Source: Candidatus Kerfeldbacteria bacterium
GTDB taxonomy: Bacteria > Patescibacteriota > Patescibacteriia > UBA9570
Reading direction: 5' to 3'
Assembly (NCBI GenBank): GCA_016207285.1
Contig: JACQPW010000093.1
Span: forward strand, 1 to 14,349
Length of the DNA stretch: 14,349 bases
Of the stretch, positions 6,720 to 14,091 are shown piece by piece (the first letter of the stretch is position 1; each line of letters begins with the position of its first letter). The notes under the pieces are model-generated. The model made no database searches, was not told the DNA's origin, and saw nothing but the letters and a program-made list of their open reading frames with translations. Made by a program: the position numbers and the translations under genes.

Positions 6720-7163
6720 ATGCCGTTAAGGAAATTTGTGCTCGTCCTCAGCTTGGCTGGTGCGACTAGTTTAGCAGCCTGGTGCGTAGTGGTTTGGTTT
6801 ATCGATCCAACCCAAACTGGAGTGCTGGGGATTATCTTGTTTTACGCTACCTTAGCTTGTGCCGTATTTGCGCTGGTGTTGTTGTTGGGATTGTCCGGTC
6901 GGATGCTTTTAAAGCGTCTGCATCGTGAAACCATGTTGGCATTTCACATCATGCTGCCGACGGTACGCCAGGCGGTGTGGTGCAGTGCGATTGTGGTTAT
7001 TTCGCTCATCCTGGCGGCTAACCAATTATTTTCCTGGTTTTCAGCCGTAGTGCTTATTCTCTTTTTTACCCTCCTCGAGGGTTTCCTATATAGTATTCAG
7101 CCGCAACTGAACAATGAACTCACTAGTGATTCCAAACATGAACCCGAACCTACTCCTCAATAA
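6720..7163 (+). CDS. Four-helix integral membrane protein, unknown function
   Basis: A 147-aa protein with four predicted membrane helices (about 6-27, 34-58, 84-101 and 106-124), a basic loop after the second helix (RMLLKRLHRE, 61-70) and a hydrophilic, acidic C-terminal tail. The features IDPTQTG...LFY after helix 1 and VRQAVW before helix 3 match a recurrent uncharacterised membrane protein that I recall from Candidate Phyla Radiation genomes; I know no function or accepted name for it. The basic cytoplasmic loop and two hairpins suggest both termini lie in the cytoplasm. It starts 18 bp after the PP2C gene and its 3' end overlaps pheS by 50 bp (26 bp if PheS begins at its second ATG). A possible leaderless promoter precedes it. 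Confidence 0.75.
   Translation: MPLRKFVLVLSLAGATSLAAWCVVVWFIDPTQTGVLGIILFYATLACAVFALVLLLGLSGRMLLKRLHRETMLAFHIMLPTVRQAVWCSAIVVISLILAANQLFSWFSAVVLILFFTLLEGFLYSIQPQLNNELTSDSKHEPEPTPQ
7066..7094 (+). promoter_or_regulatory. Weak candidate internal promoter before pheS
   Basis: A -10-like TATAGT (7089-7094; five of six consensus) lies 17 bases after a poor -35 TTACCC (7066-7071). The predicted start near 7101 would give pheS a short leader. The weak -35 box makes this uncertain, but it would let pheST be expressed apart from the envelope genes upstream. Confidence 0.25.
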
Positions 7164-8160
7164 ATACCTACCACTCATTGAGCAAGTCGCTACGGTTGTA
7201 GAACTGGGTAACGTCGAAAAAGCCTTGCTCCATAAGAAAACCGGTGAACTAGCCATGGTGCTACGAGCTTTGAAAGATATTTCTGATCCAGCCGAACGCA
7301 AACAACAAGGTGCGGCTGCCAATGTGGTTAAAGCTCAATTGGAAGCGGCTTTGGCAACCGCTCGACAGCGGCTAGGCGGGCAAACCGGTGCAGTTACCGT
7401 GGATGAATCATTGCCAGCTATTGTGCCTGCTCGTGGTCATTGGCACCCATTACATCTGGTGCAAACTGAGCTAGTCGATATTTTTCGCTCGTTGAACTTT
7501 GCTGTGTATGAAGGCAATGAACGCGAAACCGATGACTATTGTTTTGAATTTTTAAATATTCCAGCGTCGCATCCAGCGCGAGATTTGCAAGATACCTTTT
7601 ATCTCGATACCAAACGTAGTGATGGTTTAAAAGAGGTGATGCGCACCCATACGTCTAATATGCAAGTGCGGATGATGCAACAACAGCAACCACCGCTGCG
7701 GATGGTGGTACCGGGTCGGGTGTTTCGTAATGAAGCGGTCGACGCCTCACATGAACATACCTTTTATCAACTGGAAGGTTGTGTGGTGGATAAAGATATT
7801 TCGATTGCCCAACTGACGTATTTGCTGCGTTTGGCGATGTCTACCTTACTGAAAGCTGACGTCAAGATTCGGTTGCGGCCGGGATACTTCCCATATGTCG
7901 AACCTGGTTTTGAAGCGGATTGCTCCTGCACCCAATGCGCTGGTAAAGGGTGTGCGGTGTGTAAATATACCGGTTGGGTGGAGATGTTAGGCTGCGGTAT
8001 GATTCACCCCAATGTGTTTAAAGCCGCTGGTTACCCGGCTGGAACCTATACTGGCTTTGCCTTTGGAATTGGGATCAACCGCTTGGCGATGTTGAAATAT
8101 GGGATCAATGATATCCGTTACTTCATGCAGAATGATTTGCGCTGGCTAAAACAATTTTGA
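7114..8160 (+). CDS. pheS: Phenylalanyl-tRNA synthetase alpha subunit
   Basis: Catalytic subunit of the alpha2beta2 class IIc synthetase that charges tRNA-Phe in the cytoplasm. An N-terminal helical coiled-coil arm for tRNA binding spans about 10-90. HPLHLVQTELVDIF (111-124) opens the catalytic domain. Motif 2 is GRVFRNEAVDASHEHTFYQLEG (201-222, shown without gaps) and motif 3 is the FAFGIGINR stretch (315-323) with its ATP-binding arginine; Ala316 sits where E. coli PheS has the Phe-pocket Ala294. The C-terminus DLRWLKQF is typical. Length (348 aa) is normal. A cysteine cluster at 270, 272, 275, 280 and 283 (CxCxxCx4CxxC) precedes the GWVEMLGCGMIHPNV segment and may hold a metal; E. coli PheS lacks it. 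The start may instead be the ATG at 7138. pheT follows 4 bp downstream. Confidence 0.96.
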   Translation: MNSLVIPNMNPNLLLNKYLPLIEQVATVVELGNVEKALLHKKTGELAMVLRALKDISDPAERKQQGAAANVVKAQLEAALATARQRLGGQTGAVTVDESLPAIVPARGHWHPLHLVQTELVDIFRSLNFAVYEGNERETDDYCFEFLNIPASHPARDLQDTFYLDTKRSDGLKEVMRTHTSNMQVRMMQQQQPPLRMVVPGRVFRNEAVDASHEHTFYQLEGCVVDKDISIAQLTYLLRLAMSTLLKADVKIRLRPGYFPYVEPGFEADCSCTQCAGKGCAVCKYTGWVEMLGCGMIHPNVFKAAGYPAGTYTGFAFGIGINRLAMLKYGINDIRYFMQNDLRWLKQF

Positions 8161-8164
8161 CACT

Positions 8165-10375
8165 ATGAAACTGTCTTACAATTGGTTACGCGAATATCTC
8201 GATTTACCAGATGACCCAAAACGGGTGGCGGATTTGATTACTGCTCATGTGGCGGAAGTGGAACACGTCGAGCGACAGGCGGATAAATTTAACTTCATTG
8301 TTGTTGGAAAAATTATAGAAATCAAAGCCCACCCGAATGCAGACAAATTGCGCTTGTGTATGGTGGAACTAGGCGATACGGTTGAGCAAGTTGTCTGTGG
8401 TGGCTCCAATTTAACGGTTGGACAGTATGTGGTAGTGGCTAAACCGGGCGCGCAAGTACGTTGGCATGGGCAAGGTGATTTGGTCACGCTGGCTGAAACC
8501 ACTATTCGTGGTCAACGTTCGTATGGCATGATCTGTGCTGCGGTTGAACTAGGGTTAGAAGAGCGCTTCCCAGCAGTGGGGGAGAAAGAGATTATTGATT
8601 TAGGAACCACCACTCAATCTACAAATGTACCCTTAGCGCAAATCCTGGCCTTAACCGACACCATCATCGAAATTGATAATAAAACCTTAACCCACCGACC
8701 AGATTTATTTTGCCATATTGGGTTTGCCCGGGAATTAAGTGTCGTGCTCGGTATTCCCTTAAAATTAAATGCCTTGCGCGCCTTTGAACCAGCCGAGCGT
8801 TTACCGCTGACGGTGCACGTGGATGCTACTGAACAGTGTCGACGCTACATGGGTGTGGCCCTGGATCATGTAACGGTCAAACCATCACCAGATTGGTTGC
8901 AGCAACGTTTAACGGCCATTGGCTTACGGCCAATTAATAATGTTGTCGATATTACTAATTACGTGATGTACGAGTACGGCCAACCGTTACACGCTTTTGA
9001 TTATGATCAGCTGAAGAATCATAGTATCGTCGTGCGCTTGGCTAAGGCAGATGAAACGATCGCTACCTTGGACGGTAAAACCCACAGCTTAACCGATACT
9101 ATGTTGGTGATTGCCGATGACACTACGCCGCAAGCCTTAGCTGGGATTATGGGTGGGGCTAGTTCTGAAATTACACCTCAAACTAAGCAGATTGTCATTG
9201 AATCTGCCAATTTTAATCCCATTACCGTACGCTTAGAAGCTCAAGCCTTGGCGATACGAACCGATGGTAGTACCCGACATGAAAAAAACCTGCCCTTAGT
9301 CTTTCCAGAGTGGGGGATGTGGCGCGCCATTGAGTTATTGGAAGAATGCGCCGGAGCGCAGGTAGCGTCACCCATTATTGATCAACGTCTAGCAGAGCAA
9401 CCCCGTCCTACGATTACCCTAGAACTTGGTTATGTGCAACGGTTAATCGGCATGCTGGTACCAGCTGACCGCGTGGTTGAAATTTTGACCCAACTAGGTT
9501 GTGCCGTGACGGGCACGGATACGATGCAGGTCATCCCGCCGTTGCATCGTAGTGACTTATTAATCGCTGAAGAGTTGATTGAAGAAGTTGCCCGCATCTA
9601 TGGTTATACGAACATCACACCCCAACCATTGGCAGCCAGGCTAGAGCCACAACCCATCGAACCGACGTGGAAATTAGCGCAACAACTAGTGGCACTGGCG
9701 GTTCAGGCGGGTGCCTACGAAGTCTATAATTATTCATTTTATCGTACCGCTACCACACCGCATACCGGGATGTTGAACCCGATGAACCCAGACCAGACCT
9801 GGTTGCGGCAAAGTTTGCGTCCCAACTTACTAGCCTTGGCAGAGCGTAATTTAGATCGCGGTGAACGGGATTTCACCTTAGTAGAATATGGCCATGTCTA
9901 CTTAACAGACGGTGAGCGCAACTATGTGGCGGTCAGTTGTGCCGGTAGTACGGCCGCTGTGTTTCGCCAAGCTAAAGGTTTTGGCATGTTGTTTAATGCC
10001 CCTGGGGTAGTGTCGATTGATCAGGTCGGCAAATGGTATGTGGCAACTGCTGAATTTGATTTAACCGCCCTGGCGCAGCAAGCAGAACAGAACTTGAAGG
10101 TAGTGCCACCGGCCACCTTTCCTGGTATCGAGTTGGATATCTCTGTGGAGTTTCCTGAGGCAACGCCGTGGGCGCAGATTGAACCCGTTATTCAGCAGGC
10201 CGCTGGGGCACTACTGACTGGTTTAGATGTCTTTGATATCTATGGAAATGCTCTTGGCATTCGGATGCATTTACAAGCCCCTGACCGCACCTTGGCTATG
10301 GACGAAGCAGAACAATTACGACATACTGTGGTGATGGCATTGCAAACACACTTTAAAGCCACCCACCGTTTCTAA
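8165..10375 (+). CDS. pheT: Phenylalanyl-tRNA synthetase beta subunit
   Basis: The non-catalytic and editing subunit of the PheS2PheT2 enzyme. Domains in order: an N-terminal B1 segment (MKLSYNWLREYL), an EMAP-type OB-fold tRNA-binding domain (about 40-150, with AHPNADKLRLC), the B3/B4 editing domain (about 205-370, with GQPLHAFDYD at 272-281 and IESANF at 345-350; His276 and Glu346 appear to match the editing-site His/Glu of the Thermus enzyme), a B5 domain (415-485), a catalytic-like class II core (500-640), and a C-terminal FDX-ACB anticodon-binding domain (650-736, with FPGIELDIS and LDVFDIYG). At 736 aa it is somewhat shorter than the approximately 795 aa of E. coli PheT, mostly in the catalytic-like core. 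It lies 4 bp after pheS and 1 bp before gyrB. Confidence 0.96.
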   Translation: MKLSYNWLREYLDLPDDPKRVADLITAHVAEVEHVERQADKFNFIVVGKIIEIKAHPNADKLRLCMVELGDTVEQVVCGGSNLTVGQYVVVAKPGAQVRWHGQGDLVTLAETTIRGQRSYGMICAAVELGLEERFPAVGEKEIIDLGTTTQSTNVPLAQILALTDTIIEIDNKTLTHRPDLFCHIGFARELSVVLGIPLKLNALRAFEPAERLPLTVHVDATEQCRRYMGVALDHVTVKPSPDWLQQRLTAIGLRPINNVVDITNYVMYEYGQPLHAFDYDQLKNHSIVVRLAKADETIATLDGKTHSLTDTMLVIADDTTPQALAGIMGGASSEITPQTKQIVIESANFNPITVRLEAQALAIRTDGSTRHEKNLPLVFPEWGMWRAIELLEECAGAQVASPIIDQRLAEQPRPTITLELGYVQRLIGMLVPADRVVEILTQLGCAVTGTDTMQVIPPLHRSDLLIAEELIEEVARIYGYTNITPQPLAARLEPQPIEPTWKLAQQLVALAVQAGAYEVYNYSFYRTATTPHTGMLNPMNPDQTWLRQSLRPNLLALAERNLDRGERDFTLVEYGHVYLTDGERNYVAVSCAGSTAAVFRQAKGFGMLFNAPGVVSIDQVGKWYVATAEFDLTALAQQAEQNLKVVPPATFPGIELDISVEFPEATPWAQIEPVIQQAAGALLTGLDVFDIYGNALGIRMHLQAPDRTLAMDEAEQLRHTVVMALQTHFKATHRF

Positions 10376-10376
10376 T

Positions 10377-12410
10377 ATGGCAAAAAAATCACCTATTAAA
10401 AAATCAGGTTCTGAATACGGCGCCCAGCAGATCACTGTCCTAGAGGGGTTAGACCCGGTTCGCAAGCGTCCGGGGATGTATATTGGCAACACGGCTCATG
10501 CCGGATTGCATCATTTGATTTGGGAAGTAGTCGACAACTCGATTGATGAAGCGATGGCCGGGTATTGCAATACGATTACGATGACATTGTTACCGGATGG
10601 GTTTGTATCCGTAGAGGATAATGGTCGCGGTATTCCGGTCGAAAAACACCCAGTCACTAAACTATCAGCCCTGGAAACTGTGCTGACTAAGTTGCACGCT
10701 GGCGGTAAGTTTGGTGGTAGTGGGTACAAGGTATCCGGCGGTTTACATGGTGTGGGTGTGTCTGTAGTGAATGCCCTAGCCGCTGATTTAAGTGCTCAAG
10801 TGAAGCGCGATGGTAAATTATATGAGCAGAAATTTAAGTTAGGTAAACCGCAAGGGAACGTCAAAGTCATTGGCAAATCTGACCACACCGGAACCATCAT
10901 TACCTATAAGGCTGATAGTAGTATTTTTACCGTCACGGAATACGAGTGGCAATATATTTTAGATCACTTGCGCCAACAAGCCTATTTAACCAAAGGCTTA
11001 CGCTTGAGTATGTTTGATAAGCGTGACCCCCGCAATGAACAGAGTTATACCTACTATTTTGAAGGCGGCGTGGCATCGTATTGCCGACATCTCAACCACC
11101 TCAAGGAGGTGAAACAGGAGAAAGTGTTTTATATTGATAAAGACCTCGATAACGTTAAAGTGGAAGTGGCGCTGCAGTACAATGCCGATTATAACGAACT
11201 CGTGTATGGCTTTGCGAACAATATCCATACCGTGGAAGGTGGCATGCATGTGCAAGGTTTCCGCACAGCCTTGACGCGCTGCTTAAATAGCTATGCCCGT
11301 AAACACGGCTATCTCAAAGAAAAAGATACTAATTTACAAGGTGAAGATGTGCGTGAAGGTTTAACGGCGGTGATTTCGGTAAAATTACCTGATCCACAAT
11401 TTGAAGGCCAAACTAAAGCCAAGTTAGGCAATGCAGAAATTAAACCAATTGTGGAAACAGTGTTTGGGGATTACTTCACTGCCTTTCTGGAAGAAAATCC
11501 GCATGATGGTAAAGATATTATCAGCAAGTGTCTGATTGCCCAGCAAGCCAGAGAAGCTGCCCGTGCCGCCCGTGATACCGTCTTACGTAAAGGTGCCCTG
11601 GAAGGCATTACCTTGCCGGGTAAACTGGCGGATTGTTCCTCGCGCAAACCAGAAGAATGTGAAATCTATATTGTGGAAGGTGATTCGGCCGGTGGCTCTG
11701 CCAAACAAGGGCGTGATCGTCGCTTTCAAGCTATTCTGCCGTTACGTGGAAAAATCCTCAATGTGGAAAAATCCCGTCTTGATAAGATGTTAGCCAACAA
11801 CGAAATCAAAAATTTGATCATTGCCATGGGTACCAATATTGGTGAGCAATTTGATATGGCGCGGTTACGCTATAACCGAATTATTATTATGACCGATGCT
11901 GATGTGGATGGTGCTCATATTCGTACTTTGTTGTTAACCTTGTTCTTCCGTCATTTTCCAGATGTCATTCGCCAGAGTCACTTGTTTATTGCTCAACCGC
12001 CGTTGTATCGGGTCAGCAAAGGCCGCGAAGTGCATTACGCCTTCTCTGATGCTGAGCGCGATACCGCTGTAGCAGCTTTAACCGCTAAGTCTGCCGGCAA
12101 AAAAGTTGCTCCGGTTGAAGCGGTAGAAGTATCAGCCGAGATGACCGCGGATCAACCACTGGACCAACAAGGGGTTGGCCAGAATGTATCGGGTGTGAAT
12201 ATTCAACGCTACAAAGGTTTAGGTGAAATGAACCCAGAACAGTTGTGGGAAACAACCATGAATCCAGCTAGTCGTGTCATGCAAGTGGTGACGATAGAGG
12301 ATGCCGAGAAAGCTGATGAAATCTTTGATATTTTGATGGGTAGCGAAGTTGCTCCCCGTAAACGGTTTATTCAAACCAAAGCCAAATCGGTTACTAACTT
12401 GGATATCTAA
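10377..12410 (+). CDS. gyrB: DNA gyrase subunit B
   Basis: ATPase and TOPRIM subunit of DNA gyrase, which with GyrA introduces negative supercoils. The GHKL ATPase domain shows the N box with general-base Glu50 and Mg-binding Asn54 (WEVVDNSIDEA), DNGRGIP (81-87) and GGLHGVGVSVVNAL (121-134). The ATP-contacting QTK loop is at 345-347. The TOPRIM domain has EGDSAGG (434-440) and the DADVDG metal site (507-512). PPLYRV (541-546) and QRYKGLGEMNPEQLWETTMNP (610-630) complete the fold, and the end VTNLDI is typical. The RRFQAILPLRGKILNVEK stretch and the overall pattern favour GyrB over ParE. Length is 677 aa. Between YAFSD (554-558) and IQRYKG lies a roughly 33-residue excess over B. subtilis GyrB, rich in Ala, Val, Gln and Glu. 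It starts 1 bp after pheT; its stop overlaps the next ATG by one base. Confidence 0.95.
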   Translation: MAKKSPIKKSGSEYGAQQITVLEGLDPVRKRPGMYIGNTAHAGLHHLIWEVVDNSIDEAMAGYCNTITMTLLPDGFVSVEDNGRGIPVEKHPVTKLSALETVLTKLHAGGKFGGSGYKVSGGLHGVGVSVVNALAADLSAQVKRDGKLYEQKFKLGKPQGNVKVIGKSDHTGTIITYKADSSIFTVTEYEWQYILDHLRQQAYLTKGLRLSMFDKRDPRNEQSYTYYFEGGVASYCRHLNHLKEVKQEKVFYIDKDLDNVKVEVALQYNADYNELVYGFANNIHTVEGGMHVQGFRTALTRCLNSYARKHGYLKEKDTNLQGEDVREGLTAVISVKLPDPQFEGQTKAKLGNAEIKPIVETVFGDYFTAFLEENPHDGKDIISKCLIAQQAREAARAARDTVLRKGALEGITLPGKLADCSSRKPEECEIYIVEGDSAGGSAKQGRDRRFQAILPLRGKILNVEKSRLDKMLANNEIKNLIIAMGTNIGEQFDMARLRYNRIIIMTDADVDGAHIRTLLLTLFFRHFPDVIRQSHLFIAQPPLYRVSKGREVHYAFSDAERDTAVAALTAKSAGKKVAPVEAVEVSAEMTADQPLDQQGVGQNVSGVNIQRYKGLGEMNPEQLWETTMNPASRVMQVVTIEDAEKADEIFDILMGSEVAPRKRFIQTKAKSVTNLDI

Positions 12411-13816
12411 TGCGTACAAACACCAAAATATTGATATTAGCCCTCGCTTTGGCTTTACCGCTGACAACGTACGCAGAAAAAAATTTAGATGACGTGAGCA
12501 TTACCCTGACACCACCTGATGATCCAGACTATTTTGCTGATCATTCTACTAAAGTTGGTGACATCAATAACGACGGCTACGATGATGTGGTTTTGAGCAG
12601 CTCGTATTATGGCGCTAACGAGCGCGGCGCGTTGTATCTGATGTATGGTCGAAAAAAACGTTTTAGCGCTGGGGAAGTGACAGCGGTCAAAATGACTGGA
12701 CGATCCAGGGAAGGAATTTATGTAGATACCCAAGATGGTGGTTGCGATCTGAATGCTGATGGTTATGATGACGTGCTGGTTTCGACGAGTAATTATAACT
12801 ATGACACCCTGGAGTATGTGCGTAATGATCGGTTATACATTTTGTACGGTCGTGCCAAAAAATTTAATGATGGTCGCGTCACTGCGCATGATTATATTGA
12901 CTTGGCTGACAATATTAATTTGCAACTAGCTTGCAATGGGGATCTTAACAATGATGGGTACGATGATATCGTCATGGGAGACGCGTCGTACGATGGCTCG
13001 GTTGATAATGCCGGCCGGGTGCAAGTAATCACCGGTCATCCGGGTAGCCTCACAACAGCTGATTATACTGCGGCAACCACCTGGAACGCACCGGATAACT
13101 CCGGTACAACTTTTGGCTATAGTATTGGTTATGCGGGCGATGTCAACGCTGACGGTTATGCCGATCTGTTAATCAGTCAGGTAGGCAATAATGAACTAGT
13201 TGATCATGGCGGTAAAGTGTATTTAGTATATGGTTCAGGAAATGTCTTTAGCAATGACGCTATAGATGATGCAGTCAGTTGGTTTGGTACGACCGAAGAT
13301 CTTTATCTTGGTAGTATGGTATCTTCGGCTGGCGATCTGAATGGTGATGGGTTCGATGATATTGTTATTGGGGCTACTTATTTTAGTACAGATGCAGCTA
13401 GTAATGCCGGAGCGCTCTATCTCTATTATGGGAAAGCTAAACCATTAGCTGGTGGAAATATTGCAGATAATGATAGTTGGATTTACGGTACAGCTTACCA
13501 TAACTACATTGGCGGCAGTAGCACAGTCAGTTTTGGCCAGGTGGACGATGATCACTTCAGTGATCTGGTATTTTATAGCTTTATCAATCCAGACACTGAG
13601 CACTACGGTGGAGAGGTCTATATTCAATTTGGTAGTAAGGGACAGATCAGTTCGACACCCACTACTGAGTTACTTAAATACTACCGCCTAGAGCACGTCA
13701 CAGACGGCACTGATCGTATGGGAGATATCACCGTGGCTGATCTCAACGGTAATGGTCAAGCTGATATCATTGTGGTGAATCCTAATATCAGCCAGGTACA
13801 GGTAAAGTATAATTAA
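12410..13816 (+). CDS. Secreted FG-GAP seven-bladed beta-propeller protein
   Basis: A 468-aa exported protein. A Sec signal peptide is clear: basic RTNTK, hydrophobic ILILALALALPL, and likely cleavage after TYA (residue 22). The rest consists of seven FG-GAP/integrin-alpha-type repeats, each centred on a Ca2+-binding loop DxNxDGxxD, at about 51, 113, 178, 244, 309, 377 and 444. Spacing is very regular (62-69 residues), and seven repeats make one closed propeller. Loop 6 (QVDDDHFSD) and loop 7 (DLNGNGQAD) are degenerate. No LPXTG motif, C-terminal anchor or lipobox is seen, so it may be secreted, or periplasmic if there is an outer layer. Such propellers usually bind proteins or glycans with calcium; the ligand is unknown. 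It overlaps gyrB by one base, is the last gene of the array, and is followed at once by the secE promoter. Confidence 0.9.
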   Translation: MRTNTKILILALALALPLTTYAEKNLDDVSITLTPPDDPDYFADHSTKVGDINNDGYDDVVLSSSYYGANERGALYLMYGRKKRFSAGEVTAVKMTGRSREGIYVDTQDGGCDLNADGYDDVLVSTSNYNYDTLEYVRNDRLYILYGRAKKFNDGRVTAHDYIDLADNINLQLACNGDLNNDGYDDIVMGDASYDGSVDNAGRVQVITGHPGSLTTADYTAATTWNAPDNSGTTFGYSIGYAGDVNADGYADLLISQVGNNELVDHGGKVYLVYGSGNVFSNDAIDDAVSWFGTTEDLYLGSMVSSAGDLNGDGFDDIVIGATYFSTDAASNAGALYLYYGKAKPLAGGNIADNDSWIYGTAYHNYIGGSSTVSFGQVDDDHFSDLVFYSFINPDTEHYGGEVYIQFGSKGQISSTPTTELLKYYRLEHVTDGTDRMGDITVADLNGNGQADIIVVNPNISQVQVKYN

Positions 13817-13845
13817 TTGACAGAAATAATGGGGTAGAGTATGCT
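13817..13845 (+). promoter_or_regulatory. Sigma70-type promoter for secE-nusG
   Basis: A perfect -35 TTGACA (13817-13822) begins directly after the TAA of the propeller gene, with a -10 TATGCT (13840-13845) 17 bases on. The predicted start is near 13852, leaving a leader of about 45 bases without a Shine-Dalgarno sequence. This separates the translocation/ribosome-type operon from the upstream array. Confidence 0.6.
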
Positions 13846-13852
13846 TCAGTCT

Positions 13853-13869
13853 GGCCACAGGGCCTTTTT
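13853..13869 (+). terminator. Small GC hairpin plus T-run (possible terminator or 5' leader hairpin)
   Basis: GGCC (13853-13856), loop ACAG, GGCC (13861-13864), then five T's. The stem has only four base pairs, so it would be a weak intrinsic terminator for the upstream array. It lies at the predicted 5' end of the secE transcript and might instead be a protective leader stem. Confidence 0.3.
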
Positions 13870-13896
13870 AAGTTCCATCTACATTTTAGTCTACCC

Positions 13897-14088
13897 ATGG
13901 CTTTTTCACTGCCTGCCTATTTCAAAGAATCCATTGCTGAGCTCCGTAAGGTAGCCTGGCCCACGCGCCAAGCGACCATCAAAAGTACCGGCATTGTATT
14001 GTTGTTTACGGCCAGCACAGCGATTTTTCTTGGCGTAATCGATTATCTGTTTACGCTCGGCCTTAATTACCTTATCGATTTAGCTTAA
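13897..14088 (+). CDS. secE: Preprotein translocase subunit SecE
   Basis: A 63-aa single-membrane-helix SecE, the clamp subunit of the SecYEG protein-export channel. It has the conserved amphipathic cytoplasmic helix with ELRKVAWPTR (about 15-24), the SecE signature (ElrKVxWPtr), then a membrane helix at about 31-56 ending IDYLF. The length is that of the minimal one-helix SecE rather than the three-helix E. coli form. It has its own promoter 80 bp upstream and lies 3 bp before nusG, the near-universal bacterial order. No Shine-Dalgarno sequence precedes the ATG. Confidence 0.96.
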   Translation: MAFSLPAYFKESIAELRKVAWPTRQATIKSTGIVLLFTASTAIFLGVIDYLFTLGLNYLIDLA

Positions 14089-14091
14089 CTT

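Noticed and set aside
10377..12410. Assignment as topoisomerase IV subunit ParE
   Set aside because: The TOPRIM stretch and the QRYKGLGEMNPEQLW tail match the GyrB pattern; with only one such gene in view, GyrB is the better call.
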